From contig JAGRJD010000028.1 in NCBI GenBank assembly GCA_020442915.1, positions 1 through 64,000 on the forward strand: a stretch of 64,000 nt of DNA. Reading direction: 5' to 3'. The position numbers and the translations under genes are program-made. Under the pieces are notes generated by a model. The model worked only from the letters and a program-made list of their open reading frames with translations, was not told where the DNA came from and searched no databases. This DNA comes from Thiothrix sp. Lineage in GTDB: Bacteria; Pseudomonadota; Gammaproteobacteria; Thiotrichales; Thiotrichaceae. Of the stretch, positions 37,377 through 46,401 are shown in pieces. Numbering within the stretch: position 1 is the first letter of the stretch; each line of letters begins with the position of its first letter.

Positions 37377-40300
37377 ATGGGTATTCCCGTCAAAAGCAAT
37401 GCCCCCAAACCCGACATCAGCCTGGACGACAAATACTGCGCCGAAACCGGGCGGATTTTCCTTAACGGCACCCAGGCCCTGGTGCGCCTGCCCATGACCC
37501 AGATGCGCCGTGACCGGGCTGCCGGACTCAATACCGCCACCTACATTTCCGGCTATCGCGGCTCCCCCATCGGTAGTTACGACCTGGCCCTGCAGGCAGC
37601 CCGCAGGCACCTTGCTCCCCTTGACATCCACTTTCAGCCCGGCCTGAACGAAGATCTGGCCGCCACCGCCATCTGGGGCTCACAGGGTCTGGCCGCCTCA
37701 CCCGGTGCGCGCAAGGAGGGTGTACTGGGTATCTGGTACGGCAAGGGGCCGGGCGTGGACCGCAGCGGTGACGTGCTCCGGCACGCCAACTCATTCGGGA
37801 GCGCCCGGCATGGCGGGGTGCTGGCGCTGGCCGGGGATGACCATCATGCCAAATCATCAACGGTGGCCCACCAGTCCGACCATGCCTTCATGTCGGCACT
37901 GATGCCGATGCTGTTCCCGTCCAGCGTGCATGAATTTATTGAGCTGGGTCTGGCCGGTATTGCCATGTCACGCTATTCGGGACTGTGGGTGGCCTTCAAG
38001 CTCATTGCCGACACCATTGATACATCAACGGTTATCGATCTGGCCCAGGAGCAGCGGCGCTTCGTCCTGCCGGAAGACTTTGAAATGCCGCCCGGCGGCC
38101 TCAACAACCGCTGGCCGGATGACCGCTTTGCCCAGGACGAACGCCTGCAGGAATACAAGGGCTATGCCGCCATCGCCTTCGCACGTGCCAACCACCTGGA
38201 TGAAGTGGTGCTGGACTCGCGTCAGGCGCGCTTTGGCATTATCGCTTCCGGCAAGGCGTTTGAAAACGTGATGGAAGCCCTGCGCGAACTGGCGATTGAC
38301 GCCCCACTGGCGGACGCAATCGGTCTGCGGGTCTACAAGGTACGCATGCCCTGGCCACTGGAACCGGACGGCGTGCGCCACTTTTCCGAAGGGCTGGAAG
38401 AAGTGCTGGTGATCGAGGAGCGGCGTGAAGTCATCGAACACCAGATCAAGCAGCAGCTGTTCAACTGGCGGGCCGATGTGCGTCCACGCATTGTCGGCAA
38501 GTTTGATGATCAGGACCGCCACATTCTTTCGCTGCATGAAGACATCACCACCGGTGTGGCAGTCCGCGCCATTGCCGCACGGCTGCTGAACTTTGAGCTG
38601 CCCGAAGGGCTGCGCGAACGCATCACCCGGCGCCGTGAAACCTACCGGAAACTGCATGCGCTGAAGGTGGGGCACAAACAGCCGGTGACACGCCTGCCAC
38701 ACTTCTGTGCCGGCTGCCCGCACAATACCTCGACCCAGGTTCCGGAAGGCAGCCGCGCCTTTGCCGGCATCGGCTGCCATTTCATGTCGCTGTGGATGGA
38801 CCGGCGCACCGAAACCTATACCCACATGGGCGGGGAAGGCGTGACCTGGCTTGGCATGGCCCCGTTCACAGACGAAAAACACGTTTTCACCAACCTCGGG
38901 GACGGCACCTATTTTCATTCCGGGATTCTGGCCATCCGCCAGTCCGTGGCTGCCGGTGTCAACATCACCTACAAGCTGCTGTTCAACAGCGCTGTCGCCA
39001 TGACCGGCGGCCAGCCGGTTGATGGCCCCCTCACCATCCCCATGCTGGCACAGCAGCTGGCTGCTGAAGGGGTCGCTGCCATCCGGCTGGTAACGGATGA
39101 TCCGCAGCGCTACCGGGGCGTGGGGCTGGCCGATGGCGTACAGGTCTTCCATCGTGAATGCCTGGATCAGGTTCAGCGCGAGCTGCGTGACATACCGGGC
39201 TGTACCATCCTGGTGTATGACCAGACCTGTGCCACCGAAAACCGCCGCCAGCGCAAGCGTGGTCTGGCTCCTGATCCGGACCGGCGTGCCTTCATCAACC
39301 CACTGGTGTGCGAAGGCTGCGGCGACTGTTCGGTGCAGTCCAACTGCATTGCCCTGGAGCCGCTGGAAACCCCGTTCGGACGCAAACGCCGGATCAACCA
39401 GTCGGCCTGCAACAAGGATTTCAGCTGTATCAACGGTTTCTGCCCCGCCTTTGTCACCCTGGAAGGTGTGGTGCCGCGCAAGGCTGCCCTGCCGGAACTC
39501 AGGCAGCAGGCCCTGCCCGAGCCACACCGACACCCGCTGGACCAACCCTGCAACATTGCCATCACCGGCATCGGCGGTACCGGCGTACTCACCATCGGGG
39601 CCCTGATCGGCATGGCCGCCCATATTGAGGGCAAATCGGTCATCCTGCAGGATTTCTCCGGACTGGCCCAGAAAGGTGGAGCCGTGGTTTCCCATGTGCG
39701 TGTCAGCCGCGCTGACCAGCCTCTGCACGCACCACAGATCGCTGCCGGTGAAGCCGACCTGCTGCTGGCTGCCGATACCGTGGTTGCCGCCAGCACCGCC
39801 AGCATCAACCTGTATCGGGACGGGCGTACCCGTGCCATTCTCAATACCCGCCTCAGCCCGGTCTCCGGCTTTGTCTTCCAGCGTGATTTCGACTTCCGCG
39901 AGCAGCAGGTACTGGATGCCATCCGTGCCCATGTGCATCCCGAGGTGGCCCAGCTCGACTTCGGACACCTGTCGGAGCGGGTCTGCGGAGATGCCATCGC
40001 CACCACCGTCATGCTGCTTGGTTACGCCTGCCAGCAGGGCCTGCTGCCGGTGGGGCCGGAAGCACTGCTGCAGGCCATTGTGCTGAATGGGGTGGCGCCG
40101 GACCTGAACCGGCGCGCCTTCACCTGGGGACGGGTATTCGCTGAATACCCGCAACAGGCTGCCGAACGGCTGGCTGATGCCAAACCCGGCTCCGGACTTC
40201 ACAGTGGTGTGGCCGGGGGCCTTGAAGGGTGTGCAACACTGGCCGAACTGATGCAGCAGCATGAAACCTTCCTCAAGGCCTACCAGAATCAGGCGCTGGC

Positions 40301-40871
40301 CGACCGCTACCGCAGTCTGGTACAGCAGGTGCAGGCGACGGAAACCGCTGTCACCCGCAATGACAGGCTGACCCGCACAGTGGCACGGCAGTATTTCCGC
40401 CTGCTGGCCTATAAGGACGAATATGAGGTGGCCCGCCTTTATACCAGTGGCGAGTTTGAAAACTACCTGAGCAGCCAGTTTGAAGGCAATCTCAGAACCA
40501 CCTTCCACCTGGCCCCCGGTTGGCTGGCTGGCAGGTCCCTGCCGAACGGCCGCCCGCGCAAACGTGCTCTGGGCCACTGGATGTTCACAGCCATGAAACT
40601 GCTGGCCCGGATGCGCTTCCTGCGCGGCACGCCGCTGGACCCGTTCGGCTACCAGCAGGAGCGACAACTGGAACGGGGACTGCCGGCTCAGTATGAACAG
40701 GCGATCGGGATTCTCTGCCAGCACCTCAATGCCGGCAACTTCAAAGAGGCGCAGGCCCTTGCAGATTATACCGATGATATCCGCGGGTTCGGTCCGGTTA
40801 AAATGGCCGGGATCAAAACGGCGGAAAAACGGTACGAAGCGGCCCTGCAGGCCTTCCTGAGGACAGCGTAA
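37377..40871 (+). CDS. Indolepyruvate:ferredoxin oxidoreductase family, single-chain
   Basis: A 1164-residue fusion of the subunits of 2-oxoacid:ferredoxin oxidoreductases. It converts aryl- or branched-chain 2-oxoacids and CoA to acyl-CoA with reduced ferredoxin. The N-terminal part (RIFLNGTQALVRLPMTQMRR, then YISGYRGSPIGSYDL) is followed by the TPP-binding domain (CAGCPHNTSTQVPEG; THMGGEGVTWLGM; LGDGTYFHSG). A cysteine-rich segment (CEGCGDCSVQSNC) comes next, and a gamma-type domain begins AITGIGGTGVLTIGALIGMA. The ATG at 37377 follows GGAGGAG. The Lrp-type gene upstream is the usual companion for amino-acid catabolism. Confidence 0.93.
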   Translation: MGIPVKSNAPKPDISLDDKYCAETGRIFLNGTQALVRLPMTQMRRDRAAGLNTATYISGYRGSPIGSYDLALQAARRHLAPLDIHFQPGLNEDLAATAIWGSQGLAASPGARKEGVLGIWYGKGPGVDRSGDVLRHANSFGSARHGGVLALAGDDHHAKSSTVAHQSDHAFMSALMPMLFPSSVHEFIELGLAGIAMSRYSGLWVAFKLIADTIDTSTVIDLAQEQRRFVLPEDFEMPPGGLNNRWPDDRFAQDERLQEYKGYAAIAFARANHLDEVVLDSRQARFGIIASGKAFENVMEALRELAIDAPLADAIGLRVYKVRMPWPLEPDGVRHFSEGLEEVLVIEERREVIEHQIKQQLFNWRADVRPRIVGKFDDQDRHILSLHEDITTGVAVRAIAARLLNFELPEGLRERITRRRETYRKLHALKVGHKQPVTRLPHFCAGCPHNTSTQVPEGSRAFAGIGCHFMSLWMDRRTETYTHMGGEGVTWLGMAPFTDEKHVFTNLGDGTYFHSGILAIRQSVAAGVNITYKLLFNSAVAMTGGQPVDGPLTIPMLAQQLAAEGVAAIRLVTDDPQRYRGVGLADGVQVFHRECLDQVQRELRDIPGCTILVYDQTCATENRRQRKRGLAPDPDRRAFINPLVCEGCGDCSVQSNCIALEPLETPFGRKRRINQSACNKDFSCINGFCPAFVTLEGVVPRKAALPELRQQALPEPHRHPLDQPCNIAITGIGGTGVLTIGALIGMAAHIEGKSVILQDFSGLAQKGGAVVSHVRVSRADQPLHAPQIAAGEADLLLAADTVVAASTASINLYRDGRTRAILNTRLSPVSGFVFQRDFDFREQQVLDAIRAHVHPEVAQLDFGHLSERVCGDAIATTVMLLGYACQQGLLPVGPEALLQAIVLNGVAPDLNRRAFTWGRVFAEYPQQAAERLADAKPGSGLHSGVAGGLEGCATLAELMQQHETFLKAYQNQALADRYRSLVQQVQATETAVTRNDRLTRTVARQYFRLLAYKDEYEVARLYTSGEFENYLSSQFEGNLRTTFHLAPGWLAGRSLPNGRPRKRALGHWMFTAMKLLARMRFLRGTPLDPFGYQQERQLERGLPAQYEQAIGILCQHLNAGNFKEAQALADYTDDIRGFGPVKMAGIKTAEKRYEAALQAFLRTA

Positions 40872-40996
40872 GCCCGACGGCCTGCAGGGCAGGAAACGGG
40901 CCGGTACAAATCAGCCCGCTGCGGTATCAGAACTTGCAGAGTGGCGCGCCTGATGTGACACTGCAGGCCATCATCAGCAATACCGGAACAGGCCCG

Positions 40997-41935
40997 ATGA
41001 CCCGACCAGACCCGAACAGCAATCTGCGCCAGGCTTTTGGCGCATTCATGACCGGTGTGACCGTTGTCACGACCCGCACCGGAGGAGGGTTGCCGATCGG
41101 TTTCACCGCCAACTCCTTCACCTCGGTCTCGCTGGACCCACCCCTGCTGCTGGTCTGCCTGTCCCTGAACATGCACAGCCTGCCGGCGTTTCTGGAGTGC
41201 GAGCATTTTGCCGTCAGCATCCTGTCAGAACAACAGCAGGACATCTCCAACCGGTTTGCCAGTTACATGGGCGACCGCTTCGCCGGCACCCGGTGGCAGG
41301 CAGACAGCTTCGGCATGCCCCTGATCGAAGCGGCAACCGCCTGGTTTTCCTGCTCCATCCATCAGCGCATGGAAGCCGGAGATCACCTGATCCTGATCGG
41401 ACAGGTGGAAAACTTCGCCACGAACGAGGTACCGGGACTGGGTTATTCCAATCAGGGCTATTTCAGCCTGGGGCTGGAGCGAAGTGCCGCTGAACCGCCT
41501 CCCAGTGTACGTTCCTATCGGGCCGGAGCCATTATCGAGGTCAACGGAACCGTACTGATGCAAGAGACCGCTCAGGGCCTGCAACCTCCTTTTGTCGAGG
41601 TCCGGACTCACGTTGGTGTACTGGCAGCCATTGATACTCACCTGCAGCAGAACGGCCTGGATGCAGCGTTCGGCCCGGTCTACTCCATTGTCGACAATCC
41701 CCAGACCGGGGACTATCAGGTATTTTTCCTGGCCACCACACAACAGCAGCATCCCTACCCGCAGGGCCGCTTTGTTCCGGTGGATGCACTGATGCAGGAG
41801 CCGTTCGCCTCACCCAACATCCGCACCATGATGCAGCGCTACGTACTGGAACGGCAAACCGGGGTATTCGGCCTTTATCTCGGTGACGGGCAGGCCGGTG
41901 ACGTGCACCCGCTGGGCGAGGGCAGCAAGGACTGA
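40997..41935 (+). CDS. Flavin reductase-like domain fused to a C-terminal Nudix-like domain
   Basis: A 313-residue protein. Residues ~8-165 form a split-barrel FMN reductase (LRQAFGAFMTGVTVVTTRTG; IGFTANSFTSVSLDPPLLLV; FAVSILSEQQQDISNRFA), the type that supplies reduced flavin to two-component monooxygenases. Residues ~180-310 form a second domain (YRAGAIIEVNGTVLMQETAQ; GDYQVFFLATTQQQHPYPQG) that recalls the Nudix fold but lacks a clear Nudix box. No oxygenase partner adjoins it. The ATG at 40997 gives a normal domain start. Confidence 0.75.
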   Translation: MTRPDPNSNLRQAFGAFMTGVTVVTTRTGGGLPIGFTANSFTSVSLDPPLLLVCLSLNMHSLPAFLECEHFAVSILSEQQQDISNRFASYMGDRFAGTRWQADSFGMPLIEAATAWFSCSIHQRMEAGDHLILIGQVENFATNEVPGLGYSNQGYFSLGLERSAAEPPPSVRSYRAGAIIEVNGTVLMQETAQGLQPPFVEVRTHVGVLAAIDTHLQQNGLDAAFGPVYSIVDNPQTGDYQVFFLATTQQQHPYPQGRFVPVDALMQEPFASPNIRTMMQRYVLERQTGVFGLYLGDGQAGDVHPLGEGSKD

Positions 41936-41942
41936 AGCGGCA

Positions 41943-42428
41943 TCAACGCAGCAGGCTCAATAATCCCCGCAACGCATAGTCGACACTCTGACGGCGTACC
42001 GCCTCCCGATCACCGTCAAAATGCCGGGTCGCCACCCGCAGCGGCTGGTTGGGCACTACCCAGCCGAAACACACGGTCCCGACCGGCTTGTCCGGGGTGG
42101 CACCATCCGGTCCAGCAATGCCGGTCACGGACACAGCCACATCCGCTGCCGAATTGGCAATGGCTCCGCGTACCATTTCCGCCGCCACCACTTCACTCAC
42201 AGCGCCGAACTGCGCCAGACTGTGCTCGGACACCTCCAGCAGTTCCTGCTTGGAACGGTTGCTGTAGCTGACAAAACCACATTCGAACCAGTGCGAACTG
42301 CCTGCCAGATCTGTACAGGTCCTGGCAATCCAGCCGCCGGTGCAGGATTCCGCCGTCACCAGACGCCAATCCTGCGCCCGCAGGGTCACCGCCAGGGACT
42401 CCAGGACGGAAAGCAGCCCTTTTTCCAT
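41943..42428 (-). CDS. pncC: Nicotinamide-nucleotide amidohydrolase (CinA C-terminal family)
   Basis: PncC deamidates NMN to NaMN in NAD recycling. The 161-residue stand-alone CinA-C domain shows LVTAESCTGGWIARTCTDLAGSS (residues ~23-45, with the active-site Ser and Thr), FVSYSNRSKQELL, and VSVTGIAGPDGATPDKPVGTV. It converges with the flavin reductase gene 7 bp away and is divergent from yceH. Confidence 0.93.
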   Translation of the reverse strand: MEKGLLSVLESLAVTLRAQDWRLVTAESCTGGWIARTCTDLAGSSHWFECGFVSYSNRSKQELLEVSEHSLAQFGAVSEVVAAEMVRGAIANSAADVAVSVTGIAGPDGATPDKPVGTVCFGWVVPNQPLRVATRHFDGDREAVRRQSVDYALRGLLSLLR

Positions 42429-42508
42429 TTTTTGCTCCTCAGCGATTCCGGTGCCGCTTATAATACTCCCAAATCCATGTTTTCAGAAAATAACAATGGG
42501 GATAGCCG

Positions 42509-43174
42509 ATGAACAGCCTTGAAGACAACCAGAAACCACCCTTCAGCCCGGAAGAAGTCCGCATTCTCGGCTGTCTGATGGAAAAGCAGCTGACCACACC
42601 CAATAATTACCCGCTAACCATGAACAGCCTGACACTGGCCTGTAACCAGAAGACCAGCCGCGAGCCGCTCATGAATCTCTCCGAAGGTGAGGTCGGGCAT
42701 ATTGTACGCGGACTGATCGAGTTCGGCTGGACCGTGATCCAGAATTCGGGTCGGGCCCAGCGCGTCGAGCACAAGGTCAACCGCCAGCTGAAACTGAATC
42801 CGCAACAGCAGGCCATTCTGGCGGTGCTGCTGCTGCGTGCACCACAGACCCTGAATGAAATCCGCACCCGTACCGAGCGCATGGCCGACTTCACCACCCC
42901 TGAAGGTGCAGCCGAAACCCTGCAGGGCCTGCTGCAGGCCGAGCCACCACTGGCGGTGCGCCTGCCTGCCGGGGCCGGACGGCGGGAAGACCGCTATTAT
43001 CACTGTCTGGGCACGGAAAGTCTGGAGGCGCTGATGGCGGGCAGTGGACAGGATGGCCATGACCCGGCCCCGGTAAATGCAGGTCCGGGTGGCAGCAGTC
43101 GGATGGATGCCCTGGAGCAGCGCCTCACGGAACTGGAACAGCGGCTGGCGGAGCTGGAGGCCCTGCTGCAGTAA
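42509..43174 (+). CDS. yceH: YceH/DUF480 protein
   Basis: A 221-residue soluble protein with tandem winged-helix folds: FSPEEVRILGCLMEKQLTTP, then YPLTMNSLTLACNQKTSREP, and LLLRAPQTLNEIRTRTERM in the second wing. A helical C-terminal coil follows (LEQRLTELEQRLAELEALLQ). The family is conserved in gammaproteobacteria and uncharacterised in function. It appears monocistronic. Confidence 0.9.
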   Translation: MNSLEDNQKPPFSPEEVRILGCLMEKQLTTPNNYPLTMNSLTLACNQKTSREPLMNLSEGEVGHIVRGLIEFGWTVIQNSGRAQRVEHKVNRQLKLNPQQQAILAVLLLRAPQTLNEIRTRTERMADFTTPEGAAETLQGLLQAEPPLAVRLPAGAGRREDRYYHCLGTESLEALMAGSGQDGHDPAPVNAGPGGSSRMDALEQRLTELEQRLAELEALLQ

Positions 43175-43256
43175 TCAGCAAGGCGCGTTACAGGAGGCGC
43201 GTACCTGACCATCCAGTGTCAGTTGCCGCCCCCCACAGATAGAAACCCTCACGCCT

Positions 43257-43997
43257 TCACTCCTGTGCCGCAGACGCTGGTTGCGGGCTTGGCAGAAAAC
43301 GCAGCGGGCGCTGGTAATCGCGTGCCAGATCAGTAGCGGGTGACAGGCGGTCAGCGCCTGCACTGGTGAGCGACGGCAACAACAGCAGGCCAAGCAGGCT
43401 GGCCCGTAGCAGTCGGGCCAGACTCCAGGCCCGGTGCGCCGCTGTCTGTTGCCGGGGCATGCAGTTAATGCTCAGGAAAACGGCCACCGGACTGGTGACC
43501 TGTATCGAATAGTGGTGCAGAAGCTGCTTCAAACCTACCGCCACACCACCGGAGCACAGGTGTTCCGTGACTGCATCAGCCCCGGCTGTCCCCGGTGTAG
43601 AGCGGTTCACCATCAGCTCCCCATCCAGTACCAGCAGCTGGTTGATGGCCCCGGTGCGACTGCCGAAAGGGATAAAGGCACCCCGAGGCAGCACAATCAG
43701 GCTGGACTCCATGGAAGGGTGGTTCAGCAGCGGAATCACCCGCCCCAGGGACTGTTTGCCGGCGGCTGCCAGCAGCGGTTCAATACTCGCCTGCAGCCGG
43801 GTGTTCCGGCGCAGCAGCTGCAGGAGCGCCATGGCACTCTGAGCCAGGTTTTCAATGCATCGCGGGGTTTCCCGGTCGCGCAGGTAAATTCGGGTCACAT
43901 TCCGGTACAGGTGACTCCAGATTACTCCGGGTATCCCGGTAATAACGGGTAATGCTCCAAAATCAACTTCAAATTCAACAGCTTCAGCAGTCAACAT
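43257..43997 (-). CDS. Uncharacterised protein with cupin-like segment and C-terminal membrane helix
   Basis: A 246-residue protein of no recognised family. Residues ~100-185 (LIVLPRGAFIPFGSRTGAIN; LLVLDGELMV; LCSGGVAVGLKQLLHHYSIQ) have the strand pattern of a cupin, without an obvious metal-binding His set. Residues ~200-220 (LLRASLLGLLLLPSLTSAGA) form one hydrophobic segment. Downstream, in another frame, a short cysteine-containing ORF (43180-43257, MRVSICGGRQLTLDGQVRAS) could be a frameshifted extension; it includes a run of six G. The ATG is preceded by GGGGGCGAGG. Confidence 0.5.
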   Translation of the reverse strand: MLTAEAVEFEVDFGALPVITGIPGVIWSHLYRNVTRIYLRDRETPRCIENLAQSAMALLQLLRRNTRLQASIEPLLAAAGKQSLGRVIPLLNHPSMESSLIVLPRGAFIPFGSRTGAINQLLVLDGELMVNRSTPGTAGADAVTEHLCSGGVAVGLKQLLHHYSIQVTSPVAVFLSINCMPRQQTAAHRAWSLARLLRASLLGLLLLPSLTSAGADRLSPATDLARDYQRPLRFLPSPQPASAAQE

Positions 43998-44115
43998 GCC
44001 TCGCCCCCTGTCATGAATTTCGGCATATTCCGGAATTATGGCGCAGCCAGGCTTGATTTGGTGTGAATCGGGTCAGGAATCCTGCCTGACCCGATAAACC
44101 GTTATGTGACCGTTA

Positions 44116-45561
44116 TCAAGGTCGTCTGGAGCGCAGCAGGACACCCGCTGTCAGCAATACCAGCAGCAGCAGGTCTCTGGGGCTGAGGGAGCCACCACCA
44201 CCCTGCCCCGTGATCGTCGGACGATTGGTGCCGGTGTCGGTTCCGGTGTCGGTTCCGGTGTCGGTGTCGGTGTCGGTTCCGGTGTCGGTGTCGGTTCCGG
44301 TGTCGGTGTCGGTGTCGGTGTCGGTTCCGGTGTCGGTGTCGGTTCCGGTGTCGGTTCCCGCCCCACCATCCAGCACATCAGCACTGTCACTCAGGGGATT
44401 GCCAGCCGTCCAGTCACGCGGGGTGATGCTCAGGAAAGACCAGTGGGCATCCATGCGGGGGGAGTCTTCGGTACGTGGCATGTGATAAAATGTGGTACTG
44501 GGCCAAACGACGATATCCTGCCCGCGAATGTCCTCATTATCTGCCACAAATCCGGCCAGATTGCCGGCGCAGCCGTCCGTAACCGGATTGTGCGAGGCGT
44601 AAAGCTCACAGGGATTCTCACGGGTGACATAAAAATCGTTCTGGGTGAACGGCTCCTCATCCGGGCCGCTGTCACGGTGTTCAGCCTGGATCAGGCGGAT
44701 GTCATAGGACAGCGGCTGCCCCTCGATATTCTGCTGCCCGCCATCCACCACACGCCAGAAGCGCAGGGTCTCCGGGTCGACCGAGCGTGCACTCTCGCGG
44801 TTGAGACGTGTACGCTCCTGCAGCTGGGAGCTGTTGCCCTGAATGAAATTCAGCTCCTCGACATAATCATCATCCGGTGTCCCGTTCAGGTCGAAGTCCA
44901 GCTTCCAGAAAAAATTGTGCAGGTGCGCCAGCCCCACCCGGTTGCTGCTGATCAACCAGCCATGCTGCTCCAGGCTGGCGCTGCCAAAACGCTGCAGTGC
45001 GCCGGTCGCTCCCATGCCCAGATCAATGGCCCCGTTATCCTGAAAACGCCAGAGCGGAATGTAGTTATAGGCACCTACCCTGGACACACTGAACAGGCTT
45101 AATGCATCGCCCTGCACCACGCCACCATCCCAGGCAAGGGCGGTTCCGGTCGCCTCGACCTGCCGGCACAGCACGTTCTTGCTGTTGAAGGCCAGCAGCT
45201 CCCCGCCCGGACAGTCGTCATCCGTCAAGGCCGCCATGTAACCGCCACCCAGTCCGTAATCGGAAATATCGTGATAGCGGGCACCGTTATCATCATAGGG
45301 CACGTGAATCTGGGCCAGACCGGCCTGATTGAGTACCATGCGCCGCTCACCACCCGGCGGGGTGTAATGAATTTTGTGCAGCATGATGCCTTCACGGCTG
45401 CGATGCTCCCAGCACATGTCCCAGCGGGCCTGATTCGGCAGGGTGGCATCCATATAATACCGGTCCGAACAGTATTCGGCAGCCTGCAATCCCGTGGATG
45501 CAAGGCCGGTCAGAAGAATCAGGAGCAACAGCAAGCTCCCCTTGAGGGTTTGTGTATTCAT
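44116..45561 (-). CDS. Minimal copper-amine-oxidase-like secreted protein with GlyGly-CTERM-like tail
   Basis: A 481-residue exported protein. The signal peptide is [19 protein letters not shown]. Residues ~45-395 match only the catalytic domain of copper amine oxidases: Asp98 ([11 protein letters not shown], the catalytic base position), the cofactor region [10 protein letters not shown], His213 and His215 ([12 protein letters not shown]) and His360 ([11 protein letters not shown]) as copper ligands. The topaquinone Tyr is Tyr165, but its consensus neighbours Asn and Asp/Glu are Ala164 and Asn166, so cofactor formation is uncertain. Residues ~401-445 are a Thr-Asp-Gly repeat linker. The end, [19 protein letters not shown] followed by Arg-rich residues, is a GlyGly-CTERM-type sorting tail. 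Confidence 0.75.
   Translation of the reverse strand: MNTQTLKGSLLLLLILLTGLASTGLQAAEYCSDRYYMDATLPNQARWDMCWEHRSREGIMLHKIHYTPPGGERRMVLNQAGLAQIHVPYDDNGARYHDISDYGLGGGYMAALTDDDCPGGELLAFNSKNVLCRQVEATGTALAWDGGVVQGDALSLFSVSRVGAYNYIPLWRFQDNGAIDLGMGATGALQRFGSASLEQHGWLISSNRVGLAHLHNFFWKLDFDLNGTPDDDYVEELNFIQGNSSQLQERTRLNRESARSVDPETLRFWRVVDGGQQNIEGQPLSYDIRLIQAEHRDSGPDEEPFTQNDFYVTRENPCELYASHNPVTDGCAGNLAGFVADNEDIRGQDIVVWPSTTFYHMPRTEDSPRMDAHWSFLSITPRDWTAGNPLSDSADVLDGGAGTDTGTDTDTGTDTDTDTDTGTDTDTGTDTDTDTGTDTGTDTGTNRPTITGQGGGGSLSPRDLLLLVLLTAGVLLRSRRP
44227..44358. repeat. Hexanucleotide minisatellite, 22 units
   Basis: Twenty-two tandem hexamers, mixing GGTGTC, GGTTCC and one GGTGCC, encode the Thr-Asp/Gly-Thr linker of the amine-oxidase-like protein. 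Unit length is a multiple of three, so slippage would change linker length without breaking the frame. Confidence 0.95.
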
Positions 45562-45669
45562 GGTTTTACGTTATATAACGTTACATCGTTTGACCATGGC
45601 AGACACCCTGAACGGTACCACGGTCTTGATAAGGTCAGTTAATTTAAAAAAATGAAAAACTTATCAAAA

Positions 45670-46302
45670 TCAGGCAAACAACACCCAGGTTGTTGCGATG
45701 TATTTGACACCCTTCGACAAAACAGCCGCCCGATGTTCATGGGTCCAGAACGGCGGGAACAGAATCAGTTTACCCTTCTCCGGTTGTACCTGCAGCTTCT
45801 GATGCAGGAAGTCGGTGGAACCGCCATACGCTGCGGGTACATCATTCAGGTACCAGAGCGCCACCAGCTGGCGGTCGGCAAATTCGTGGCTGCCACCATC
45901 CACATGCCAGTGATAATACTCACCGGGCCGGTAACGCTGCAGGTTGTAACCCAGATCCCGGAAGGGTCCGCCGAAAAACGGATACACTGACCGGAAATCC
46001 TGCAGGGCCAGCGCCAGTGAACGGTGCAGGTTATGATCCACATCCTTCCAGTGCCGGCGCTCACTGCCGCTGACATAAAGGTCGGTGGTGTGCTTGACAC
46101 CTGTGTCACTCACGGCCTGCTGGCCGATCCGGCCCGGATACTGGTCGGGCCGGTTGTGCTCAAAACGTTCGACCATGTTGTCGCACAAAAAATCCGGTAA
46201 CGCCCGCTTTTGTTCAAAGATAAAGCTGTTCGGGCTGATTTCACGCAGCGACTTCAAGGCCGGGGGGGGCTGCATTCCTGTCGCCATGTCACCTGTATCC
46301 AT
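45670..46302 (-). CDS. 2OG-Fe(II) oxygenase, P4H-like
   Basis: A 210-residue dioxygenase: NLQRYRPGEYYHWHVDGG supplies the His-x-Asp pair, and FPPFWTHEHRAAVLSKGVKY supplies the distal His and the basic 2-oxoglutarate residue. The stretch ADRQLVALWYLNDV, then AYGGSTDFLH, is typical of the prolyl hydroxylase superfamily. Substrate unknown. Start at ATG 46302 (AGAGAG upstream) or ATG 46287. It is divergent from the phosphatase gene. Confidence 0.8.
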   Translation of the reverse strand: MDTGDMATGMQPPPALKSLREISPNSFIFEQKRALPDFLCDNMVERFEHNRPDQYPGRIGQQAVSDTGVKHTTDLYVSGSERRHWKDVDHNLHRSLALALQDFRSVYPFFGGPFRDLGYNLQRYRPGEYYHWHVDGGSHEFADRQLVALWYLNDVPAAYGGSTDFLHQKLQVQPEKGKLILFPPFWTHEHRAAVLSKGVKYIATTWVLFA

Positions 46303-46401
46303 AATCGCTCTCTGGGCCGGATAAAAAATCAAGGCAAAAATTCCTGCCGTCCATCATACGCAATAATGGCGTTTATGGATTCAGGCTAATACACTAGGGA
46401 T

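Noticed and set aside
38025-40724. 899-codon open frame opposite the indolepyruvate oxidoreductase gene
   Set aside because: An antisense shadow of a long GC-rich gene; the plus-strand frame has clear domains.
44210-44485. Plus-strand frame made of Val-Ser-Val-Pro repeats
   Set aside because: It is the reverse reading of the hexamer array in the amine-oxidase-like gene.
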